Below are positions 1-8,339 of a stretch of 64,000 nt of DNA, piece after piece (position 1 is the stretch's first letter; each line of letters begins with the position of its first letter). The notes below the pieces were generated by a model. The model had not been told where the DNA came from. It worked only from the letters and a program-made list of their open reading frames with translations, and did not search any database. Made by a program: the position numbers and the translations under genes. Source of the stretch: Forficula auricularia (Eukaryota; Arthropoda; Insecta; Dermaptera; Forficulidae); NCBI GenBank assembly GCA_024734495.1, contig JALMQS010000128.1:26142711-26206710 (forward strand), in the 5' to 3' direction.

Positions 1-72
1 ACTTGCTTCTTACAAGGTTAATAGTTAAAAGTGTCTTGTAGAATGTCGTGGTTAAAATAATCCTATAGTTAC

Positions 73-250
73 TTTTTAGGAGTTCTTCACGTGCAGCTGC
101 CCAAGTATCCCTTCTGTCAGATGTCATAATTCCAACGGGTGGTGCCGCTCCTGGAGGAGGAGCCTCCTTCAAGATCCAGAAAAACTGACATGCCAATTCA
201 TCCCGTGATATCCAACCCTTTTCAGTTGTCTTGACGGGCATCAAATAGAA
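73..250 (-). CDS. ChAT: Choline acetyltransferase, fourth coding exon in the window
   Basis: The minus-strand exon starts after an acceptor ending in ttttag and stops at a gtaact donor. It enters in phase 0 and leaves in phase 1 (178 nt). It joins the previous exon to give VICRNE followed by FYLMPVK. It ends in PPVGIMTSDRRDTWAAAREELLK, the family's (V)G-(L/I)-(L/M)-T-(A/S)-x-x-R-x-x-W segment before the next helix. ChAT transfers acetyl from acetyl-CoA to choline in cholinergic neurons. The catalytic His and choline-binding segment lie in later exons beyond base 1. A proline and alanine stretch (APPPGAAPP, about residues 30-38 of the exon) sits where family members vary in length. Splice sites and phase are seen directly; identity rests on recognised similarity. 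Confidence 0.93.
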
Positions 251-397
251 CTAAAATTAAACAATAATTTCAGTGTACTTTATTCAAAGTTTAAAGTAGA
301 GAAAGCACCAAGAAATTTTAGTTTAATTAATTATTTCCAATATATATGTATTTACATTATATTATAAAATCTTTCTGATTTCCTATTTTATCATTCT

Positions 398-439
398 AGC
401 CACTGAGGAAGTCGAAATAAATCGACGAAACATCTGGCT
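398..439 (+). ncRNA. Hammerhead-ribozyme-like motif, CTGAGGA class
   Basis: Core CTGAGGA (403-409) is followed by a 5-bp stem II, GTCGA/TCGAC with loop aataaa, then GAAA (427-430), then CATC. Flanks AGCCA (398-402) and TGGCT (435-439) pair perfectly as a 5-bp stem I. Stem III is nearly absent (C then A), as in minimal hammerheads that work as dimers. The cleavage triplet would be ATC rather than the usual GTC. A second copy lies at 57412-57443. Confidence 0.5.
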
Positions 440-665
440 CATTAAATAAAAACTGTTTTTTTATTTCTTGTCCAATTCCCTGCTCTTCTTGTTTTAATTA
501 ATATTTATTATGGTTGCGAGTGATATACCGAAAAAATATAATTATTTATACTATATCTTCGACATCGAACATAGATAGCTCTCTATCAACGTTTGATTTT
601 TTTCACTAATATATATCAACATATTTATTTAGACAGCACATCAATAAAGTGTTAGTAGTGTTAGT

Positions 666-793
666 GAGGGAGCCGAGTTTTAGCCGGTAGAAATTTTATA
701 TGCTAGTCAGGCTCGAAGCTGGGCCTCCCGCTTGAACATCGTCATCAACGATGCTGAAGAGAGCCCAGCGCCTTAGCCAACCCGACTCCCCTA
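666..793 (-). repeat. tRNA-derived SINE-like fragment
   Basis: On the minus strand an A-box-like stretch (TTGGCTAAGGCGC) is followed by a C/G-rich stem and a B-box-like stretch (GCTTCGAGCCT). The spacing between the boxes is lengthened by about 20 bases relative to a tRNA. The patch is GC-richer than its surroundings. The tRNA of origin cannot be named. Confidence 0.4.
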
Positions 794-987
794 TTGGGCC
801 AGTTCTTTAGGTAAAATAAAAAAAAACCTTAAATAGAAGATTTCATGAAACAATAAATAAATTTATTTTTTCTTATTTCGGCAAACATCGACTAGTCATT
901 AACAAGTTTATTCTTTTAAATCCTAGACGAGCGAAAGTTGCAACTTTTTATCATTTTTTACTCAGTCAGCATAAATGAAACATACTT

Positions 988-1175
988 TTTTAACCGACTT
1001 CAAAAAAGGAGGAGGTTCTCTATTCGACTGAAATTTTTTTTTTTTGTGCCTATGTTACCTCATATCTCCGCCAATTGTCAACCGATTTTGAAAAAAATTT
1101 TTGCATTGGGTCCAGTCTAGCTTCCGATTGGTCCCATTTTTTTCGTTTTTTTTCATAGGTATTAGACCTTTTTTA
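988..1175. repeat. Dispersed repeat starting AACCGACTTCAAAAAA
   Basis: The segment begins with ACCGACTTCAAAAAAGGAGG and runs through a T-tract and a GTC-rich block. The same leading motif, ACCGACTTCAAAAA, recurs at 1380, 1594 and (inverted) 1703. I recall such leaders as common in arthropod genomes but cannot name the family from this window. Confidence 0.45.
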
Positions 1176-1317
1176 TTAGGTTTGTTTAGACCTAACCTCT
1201 TTGTTTATGAACCGATTTCGGTGGTTCTTTTTTATCCGAAAGGGGTGTCTTAGGGATGGTGTCATATTAATTTGGTCAAGTTCTGATGATATGATCACTA
1301 TTAATAACATCACTAAA

Positions 1318-1742
1318 AAGAGAAAAATAAAAATAATTTTTAAGAAAAAAATAAAAATAATTTTTAAGAAAAAAATAAAAACCGACTTCAAAAAATTAAA
1401 TGCAACAAATAAAATACACTAAAAGGTATAAAATAATTATTATCTTATTTAGTTACAACTAAACGACGAAATATTAACATGAAATCACTTTTTGAAGTTG
1501 GTGCCAAACATATACCTTTTATGAATCGCACTCGACGGATCTTACTTAGTACGTTTGGCGGGTACGCTCGCTTATAGGTATATTTTGTTTGGTACCGACT
1601 TCAAAAAGTAATTTCATGTTAATATTTCGTCGTTTAGTTGTAACTAAATAAGATAATAATTATTTTATACCTTTTAGTGTATTTTATTTGTTGCATTTAA
1701 TTTTTTGAAGTCGGTTTTTATTTTTTTCTTAAAAATTATTAT
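1318..1742. repeat. Long foldback (inverted repeat) in ChAT intron 3
   Basis: A left arm (about 1330-1500) and a right arm (about 1592-1740) are near-perfect reverse complements. Both contain the ACCGACTTCAAAAA motif and the block around CGACGAAATATTAACATG. The spacer is about 90 bases. A direct repeat of an A-rich 25-mer precedes the left arm. This is a non-autonomous foldback or two head-to-head copies. Confidence 0.75.
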
Positions 1743-2178
1743 TTAAGCGAATCAGACCTAATTTAATAAAAGTAATAATTAACAATTTTATAGCTTTTTT
1801 CCACTAAAGTGAAAATTTCATAGACATGCTACTCTAGTGTGGTAAGTTTTCTTGACAATCTAAAATGGTAAAAAATATAAAGTAACAAATACAGAGGAAG
1901 ATGGAACTCTCGCTCGTCTTTTAAAACTGCAACTATTATAGTCTAAATAAAGTTTCTGTTCCACGCATTTTACCCTCACAGAATGCCCAAATATCAAAAC
2001 TTTTCCACTAAATTACAATATTTTTCTAATATATCACTTTTTAAAAAACATTGCTTTTTTATAAACTTTCCCCAGATTTATATTGTTAACTTTATCACAT
2101 GACTTTTATACTGAAAAATAAGAATCAGCCTGGAGTCTGGACTCTTTGGCGCAATACGAAGAAGTGATAATGACTGAC

Positions 2179-2359
2179 CTCATTGCGGCAGATTACGATA
2201 ACATGCTGTTCAGGAGGTGGTTTTTCGGTCAACGTTGAGAAAAGATGGTCTCTATCTCTGCCTGGAATACGGCAACTTGTCCACAGTCGGTAATATTGAC
2301 TCATACACAATGGTTGTCCTTTCTCGCGACTTGTAGCTTTCTCTATGGGAAGATCCCCT
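2179..2359 (-). CDS. ChAT: Choline acetyltransferase, third coding exon in the window
   Basis: The minus-strand exon is bounded by acceptor ttttcag and donor gtcagt. It is 181 nt, entering in phase 2 (its first A completes AGA, Arg) and leaving in phase 0. It encodes GDLPIEKATSREKGQPLCMS, then QYYRLWTSCRIPGRDRD, then PEQHVIVICRNE. The GQPLCM-QYYR-L-SCR-PG block is the hallmark shared by ChAT and carnitine acetyltransferase. The VVICRN-type ending and the SREK lead-in favour the arthropod ChAT form. The exon follows intron 2 (5.7 kb) and precedes a 1.9-kb intron 3. A large foldback begins about 45 bases upstream of its acceptor. Confidence 0.95.
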
Positions 2360-2404
2360 CTGAAAACCAAACATTTTCTAATGATTAAACAAGTTTAATA
2401 TTAA

Positions 2405-2992
2405 AGTTTGAATTTGTATTTAAATCACACATGATTAGTTTATAATTATTTATTGAAACAAATAATTACAATATAAATACAACGTTTCAATCGATTTATT
2501 CTGCGATCGTTCTCAAGTTGAGCCAATCGCGTGTACTTCATGTTTATCTGGGCTCAAAACACAATTGTACCGACGGCATCAGCGCACCCTGTCGGATTGA
2601 GCATTACATGTTTTTAAAGATTATAAAGCAAAAAAATTATATTGACAAATCAAATGATAATAATAACGTTAATAATACATAACAATTAATTCATATTGTT
2701 ATTATTATCATTTGATTTGTCAATATAATTTTTTGGTTTATAATCGTTAAAAACATGTAATGCTCAATCCGACAGGGGCGCTGATGCCGTCGGTACAATT
2801 GTGTTTTGAGCCCAGATAAACATGAAGTACACGCGAGTGGCTCAGTTAACCTATAATCGGAGTGGGTGCTCATACTTGAGAACGATCGCAGAATAAGTCG
2901 ATTGAAACGTTGTATTTATATTGTAATTATTTGTTTCAATAAATAATTATAAATTAATCATGTGTGATTCAAATAAAAATTCAAATTTTAAT
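2405..2992. repeat. Long foldback element adjacent to a ChAT exon
   Basis: Arms of about 270 bases (2405-2677 and 2697-2992) are reverse complements around a centre near 2687. Both carry a GC-richer core (GACGGCATCAGCGC / GGGGCGCTGATGCCGTC) and matching AT-rich ends. The right arm has a short extra block near 2845-2875. The transcribed intron could form a very long hairpin just upstream of the exon acceptor. Confidence 0.85.
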
Positions 2993-3217
2993 CAAATTAA
3001 TCACAAAAATAAAAGCTTCAATAGCTTCATTACTAATAAGTTTAATATTATAAATCTACTCAGTCGAAATCTCAAAAATCAATGAACAAAACACCTTAAT
3101 TATTGAATTAATTAATTAAATTTTTTGAATGTTTAAAAAACATTTAGATCTCCCCTTCCCCGTCTTTTTTTCTACCTGATCTTCCTATTAATCCCAGATA
3201 TCCCTTGGTGTCAAAAA

Positions 3218-3454
3218 ATGTATTCTATCACAAGCCTGGCCAACGCTAATTGCACAGCTGGCCGCATTGACGACTTAAACATTTTCAAAGGCCCCATAAA
3301 AATAAGAAAAATTACAAATTTTTCAATATTTTTACTTTATCCAATGCGAAGCATGGGAGAAAGTATTGGAATCGCTCTCGCGGCAAGCGCGACTTCAAAG
3401 GGTCCTCAGGTAAAGACTACGGAACCCATAGACTCAATTAAGGTCACAAATTGA
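3218..3454 (+). other. Unrecognised 78-codon open frame
   Basis: An open frame with more balanced base composition than its surroundings; the 3' half contains ALAASATSKGPQVKTTEP. The complementary strand also stays mostly open (SVVFT, GPFEVALAARAIP, MRPAVQLALARLV) but with two in-frame stops. It may be a decayed piece of a transposon or retrocopied gene on either strand. I do not recognise the protein. Confidence 0.25.
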
Positions 3455-4044
3455 AGTATTCAATGAGATTGAATTTTAGCACGTGACGGTTTTGCCAAAA
3501 ATTACATGGAATCTCGTCGAGAGGCCAAAAAGTACCATTTTTTTTGGAAGTGCTTGGGGATGGATGAATGGATGTATGTGTGTTATCGTTTTTTTCGTCC
3601 ACGATTTTTCCACACCTTTGCGCTGATTGAAATGAAATTGAAAACCTACCATTAGTTTAACAAAATGAAGCGCTGATTAGTTTTTGGTACATATCGGTCG
3701 ACAAACATTAGTACTTTATTTCTGTACTTTTTTAGTTTTTTCTAAATATCTTGAAAATGACTTAACCAATTTTGATGAAATTTAATATCCTAATTAAGTA
3801 CCTTGGGGACCACAAAAAAGGTTAAATAAAGTTTTTAGTAAAATCATATTTTAAAGTACTTTACTTTATAGTAAAATAGTACTTTTTTAATTTTAAATTC
3901 TTTAAAATTTATTCATTTTATCGTTTAAATATAGCTCATTTAACCTAACTTAAGTAAGAATGGTTAGGCTTCTCGCTGTGAAATGGTAAAAATTTGGGAG
4001 GAAATTTTATAAGTAACCAAAGCAACCGCGTTGTTTTCTTATCC

Positions 4045-4445
4045 GATACCATTGCTGACGAAATGGAGGAATCGACTTAAAATCAAAAATAGCTATTCAT
4101 TCTCATCTAGTATTTGAGGAATAACGATTCTATATTGGATTTTTGACGTTTCGGTTTTTATTAGTAACCATTGCTGAAGACATGGAGGAATCGACTTAAA
4201 ATCAAAAATAGCTATTGATTCTCATCTATTACTTGAGGAATAATAATTCTACATTAGATTTTTGACTCTTCGATTATTATTGGTAACCATTGCTGAAGAC
4301 ATGGAGGAATCGGCTTAAAATCAAAAATAACGATCGCTTCTTATCTAATACTAGCGGAATAACCATATTGCATTTCATTTTTGATGTTTTGACTATTAAT
4401 GGCAACCTCTACTGATAACGTGGAAGAATCGACTTAAAATCAAAA
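4045..4445. repeat. Tandem repeat, about 118-bp unit, 3.4 copies
   Basis: Units begin ACCATTGCTGAAGACATGG and carry AGGAATCGACTTAAAATC. Copies start near 4048, 4168, 4288 and 4408. Divergence between units is about 10-15 percent by eye. No coding potential is seen. Confidence 0.85.
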
Positions 4446-5628
4446 AGACTAAATTCTTTTTGGTAAACAACTCAAGCTTGAAAATTTCTACTCGACTGTT
4501 AAAATTTAATTTTTGATTTTATTATTTTATAATATTAAATTTTGTATTGACATTATTTCTTTCAGCAAGTAAACTGAATAAAAGTTGTTGTTCAATTAGT
4601 TACTTAATTATTTTTGCAAATTTAATTGTAATTTGTTGTAAAAATGTAATAATTTTGAATAATTTATTATAAGAATAAACTGTGATTAAATTATTGTTCA
4701 TAAATCTTAAATTTAAAATTTAAAATTTGGAAACATCATTAAAATTTTTGTAACTGTAGCTTTTAAAAAGCCCGCCTCAATCTTTGTCGCTCGTTCCGCG
4801 CTCTCGCTTGCACTTCAAGCCTTAAATGGAACGCCTCAGAGCGAGGTAACGCCGCATGAGTCATGTTTTTTCGTGCGTGCAGCCGGCTTCATCGAATTAT
4901 AAGACGTTGTACGTCAAAAATTGTAAAATCTTAAATTTTTAATTAAGAATTACTTTTATAGGCAAAAATTGGTAGAGTCTCACTTCTAAACTATTATCAA
5001 AAAAATTTTCAATAGGTATCTGTAAATTTAAAAGTTCGTTCTTTTGCTACAATGTTTGTATTTTCAATGCTGAGAATTGATTAGATTTTGAGCTTTCTAG
5101 CTCCGGATTTTCCGGTTAAAAAGTTCGAATATCATTTTTGAATAATTTTTAAAATTTTATTCCGTTTCTTTAGTTAAATATAATAAACATTCGAATTGAT
5201 CTGTTTTGCATTATTCACCCAAACTACATCCAGCACTTGAAAAAGTTTCCTTTTCTTCCAATTTATTGAGTGATTTATTCATCAGAATCTTATTGAGAAA
5301 AACTACAAAAAGGGAGCAGATAGAATCATATCTCTTCTTTACAACTAACGCACAGACTACTACAGTTCATACAAGTTCAAACCTGTTTCAATCTATTAAA
5401 GATTAATTTCATAATTTCTTTTATTCTAGGAATGGCGAATTTGCAAATCGAAGCAAGCTGATATTTTTAATAAAATATTCTCATCATTAAAAGGAGATAT
5501 TATTAATTGCCAATGGTCCGAAAATTAAAAGGGGGTTCTTTCGTAAATAATTATAAGTTATTTTATTAAATATTAAATATAAGAGAGGGAACTTTTAAGG
5601 AGATAAGTGTTTGTCCAAGGTGAAATAA
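4446..5628. other. AT-rich intronic stretch, no gene seen
   Basis: Mostly AT-rich sequence without recognisable coding. A GC-richer patch at 4766-4905 contains CGCTCGTTCCGCGCTCTCGC and a TGAGTCA site and is not obviously repetitive here. Confidence 0.4.
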
Positions 5629-6145
5629 TCCTATACTACTAAAGCGCATTTGTGCCTGCCTCTGTATGTACCTCCCTACTAGCAAAATAGCTGTATAATT
5701 TTAGGTTATACAACTGTTATGTTTTATTAATGTTTTATAAGCGTTTATGGAGCACTTATAAAACAGCAACAAAACATAAAAGTTATATAACCTAAAATTA
5801 TACAGCTACTTTGCTAGTTGGGCATGTCCGTCCCCCAACAAAAACAGTCGTCATGGTTACCAATTTAAATGAAATTATCTATATATGTAAAATTAAGATT
5901 TTGTCTGTACATTGGGGTGGTGGTGTGGATGGGGTGCTGGGTGGGTTTCGGGGGGGGGGGGGTTGACGGGGGTCCAGGGGTCGTCATGGTTACTAATTTA
6001 AATGAAATCTATATATAAAAAATAAAGGGTCTGTACATTGGGGTGGTAGGGTTGGCGGGGGTGCTGAGAGGGCTTCGGGGTGGGGGTCCAGGGGGTGAGC
6101 GCCCTGGCTAGCAAGAGGGCCGCCGAAGGTGGGCCTTGCAGCTAG
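5629..6145 (+). mobile_element. Non-autonomous Helitron-like element
   Basis: The 5' end is A|TCCTATACTACTAAAGC, a typical Helitron TC start. The 3' end is a hairpin AGGGCCGCC-gaa-GGTGGGCCT (8 of 9 pairs) followed by TGCAG and CTAG|T, fitting the Helitron CTRR terminus and A-T insertion site. The body holds two tandem units of about 125 bp beginning CGTCATGGTTAC, G-rich in their second half, and a 141-bp palindrome (5678-5818). It encodes no protein. A second copy of the 3' end lies reversed at 43666. Confidence 0.75.
5678..5818. repeat. Palindromic element inside the Helitron
   Basis: Ends ACTAGCAAAATAGCTG and CAGCTACTTTGCTAGT are inverted repeats extending about 50 bases each way. It is either a nested MITE-like insertion or an internal hairpin of the Helitron family. 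Confidence 0.7.
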
Positions 6146-6783
6146 TCTAAAAATAAGGAATTAAGTTAAATTACGAGGTTTTATGTGAAACCTACCTCGT
6201 AATTTTACTTAATTACTTATTATAAGAGAGGGGCCTGGTGTATGTTAAAGTCATGTAGAAGGCCACATCAGTTTATTTAAATTTATATCAATAGTTGAAG
6301 TTTACTATTATTATTTAATATATATGCTATTCTTTATGTAATTATACTGAATTTTATTTCTTTTAATTACTTTAATTCGATTTAAAATATATTTTGAAAT
6401 ACTCGATACAAACCACAATTCGTCATTATATGGTAGCGGGCCGTAATTAAGTCGGCCCCAGGCAGCAGGTTTGCCAGGCCTGTTCTATCAGATGAGTTTT
6501 ATCTTCAATTCTTCCACAAAGCTCAACTATTTCTTTAATTTTATAATTTCCTCTTTAGTAATCCTATTTAGCCATTTAATTCTCAACATTGTCCTATAGC
6601 CTAATATTTCTATAGACATTTAATGTATTCCTATCTGTATAAATTGAAAAAATTTACTTCGCCGGGAGAAGCAGAGTTGTTGATTAATAAGAGGAAATCA
6701 ATGAGGATATCTTCTGATTGATACAAATTAACATATACCTATATATAATGAATATATTATACATATTTAATTTATTTTTTAAA

Positions 6784-6818
6784 CACTATAGTTTCAAAGG
6801 TTTGACCTTCATCATCAG
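6784..6818 (-). ncRNA. Hammerhead-like motif, mutated cleavage triplet
   Basis: Minus-strand core CTGATGA, stem II GAAGG-tcaaa-CCTTT (last pair lost), GAAA, CTATAGTG. The triplet is GTG, which is not NUH, so this copy should not cleave. Confidence 0.5.
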
Positions 6819-6966
6819 TTTTTTTTTTTTTTTTTATTTATAATTTATTTACAATCAACCATTTGAACAGGTTTTAAGTAAATTTGATAAAATTGATTAA
6901 CAAACACACATACACAATACTTTGTCATTTATACACATGAAAGGAAGTCTTCCATCGAAGTCACCC

Positions 6967-7351
6967 TTAATTGAATTTATTAGTCCAGTTGTGCAGAATG
7001 GCGCGCTCCTCGGTGTCTAGAATATGATTTTTCTTAAGTCTCCTAGTTACTTGACTATTGTCCAGGAGATTGATGGCTGATATATTTGAATGGTTTTCGA
7101 GTTTTTTAATATGTTTGTTGTACGAGTCCAGGATTACCTTTCTAACAGAAGGGACAATAAGGTCACTATGCAGACTTTCGTTTGTGAAAGTACCAAGGTG
7201 CATTCGCAATACCTCTTAATATTTTTGATTGTATTCTTTGATTTTTACTGATGTTGGACTCACTAGCAGTTCCCCAGGTTTGACACGAATATGACCATAT
7301 TGGTTTGAGAATTGATTTATATAATAGTACTTTAGTTTTTAAGGCAAGCTG
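6967..7351 (-). pseudogene. Jockey-type LINE reverse transcriptase, C-terminal remnant
   Basis: On the minus strand one frame reads KTKVLLYKSILKPIWSYSCQ, then TWGTASESN and SKILRGIANAPWYF, ending at a stop. A second frame then continues with LHSDLIVPSVRKVI, then ENHSNISAINLLDNS and RRLKK. Order and wording match the conserved C-terminus of Jockey-clade ORF2 (the K-PIW-Y--Q-WG block, APWY, DL-I-V, LLDN--RRL-R). There is at least one frameshift and no catalytic domain remains, so it is dead. Confidence 0.8.
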
Positions 7352-7458
7352 TGAGTTTTATCAGTTTTTTAAATTATAAATATTTTCTGTGTTCATATAT
7401 TCGTTTTGTTGTAATAGTAAACTGTTAACTTCACAAACGAATGCATCCTAATTAAAGA

Positions 7459-7499
7459 AGACTGATGATGAAGGTCAAATCCTCGAAACTATAGTCTCT
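7459..7499 (+). ncRNA. Hammerhead-ribozyme-like motif, near consensus
   Basis: CTGATGA (7462-7468), stem II GAAGG-tcaaa-TCCTC with one mismatch, GAAA (7485-7488), CTATAGTC (7489-7496). Flanking AGA and TCT give a 3-bp stem I. The palindromic CTATAG allows either a one-pair stem III with TATA loop or a dimeric stem III. Confidence 0.5.
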
Positions 7500-7703
7500 A
7501 ACAAATAAATTATATATATCCATAATATATAAGGTATATGTTTATTTGCATCAAGTAGATTCATTGATTACTCCTTATGACCTTTCTGTTTCTCTTATCA
7601 TTAAAAGTTTCACATCTGCGCAATAAAACAACATATTAATTCTAAAGATTCAGGAACATCTTACTTTCTATTATATATTTAGAAAATTTATCAACTTAAT
7701 GTT

Positions 7704-7809
7704 TTATTAAATGAATTTAACTTTTTAAGGACATCATAGATATTAGAGAAATATTTTTACATTGCATATCTAATATCTATGATGTCCTTAAAAGTTAAAT
7801 TCATTTAAT
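7704..7809. repeat. Short palindromic element
   Basis: Arms of about 43 bases (TTATTAAATGAATTTAACTT and its complement), spacer about 20 bases, including GACATCATAGATATTAGA. Confidence 0.8.
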
Positions 7810-8084
7810 AATATTATATACTGGGTTGATTTTTGAAATAATGTCGATCTTTTTTCAAAAAAAGCCACTCAAAAAGATACTTTAATTAATGTTTTATGCT
7901 TTATACTTAGGTATATTTATTCCCAAAATTTTTTAATCGATTGTTTTTTGTATAAATTTAAAAGAAAAAACTCTTGAGTTAACATAATATTGTACTTGTT
8001 TTATTTATTTTTCTTCTTTATGCTCAAAATTTTTTATTATTTATTTTTTATTTATTTATAATGAAATTATATATCTTAACGCAC

Positions 8085-8257
8085 CTATCTAAGATATCCT
8101 TATGGGCGCAAATTCCGTGAACTAGACACGCCGTGTAGTGGGCCATGTCCGCCGGTGACTGCAATTTTTTATGTGGAAATACCATTCCTGGGTTGGAGTT
8201 GATCGGAAGGCATAAGGCGATGTTGTAGTACATATCGTTAATCCACCAGTCATAAGC
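8085..8257 (-). CDS. ChAT: Choline acetyltransferase, second coding exon in the window
   Basis: The exon runs between acceptor tttctag and donor gtgcgt, 173 nt, phase 0 in and phase 2 out. It encodes AYDWWINDMYYNIALCLPIN, then SNPGMVFPHKKLQSPADMAH, then ACLVHGICAHKDILDR. The WINDMY and PINSNPGMVFP wording is very close to insect ChAT, where the motif reads W-N-MY and PINSNPGMVFP. In carnitine acetyltransferase the same site reads SSPGV-LP, which argues for ChAT. The exon joins LDNW of the upstream exon without a gap across a 43-kb intron. Confidence 0.95.
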
Positions 8258-8339
8258 CTAGAAACATAAACAAAAAAAATTACTTACTTAAATAAACTCC
8301 TCACTTCTTCTTAGACAATCTTTTTAAATAGTGTAATCA

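Larger units (their letters stand above)
6643..7595. mobile_element. Foldback unit with two hammerhead-like motifs around a Jockey LINE remnant
   Basis: The left side has GCCGGGAGAAGCAGAGTTG and an inverted hammerhead-like motif (6784-6818). The right side has the motif upright (7459-7499) followed by TGTTTATTTGCATCAAG. These are the two ends of the family seen at 13512-13880 and 47221-47669. The interior (6967-7351) is a LINE reverse-transcriptase remnant not present in the other members. Confidence 0.6.
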
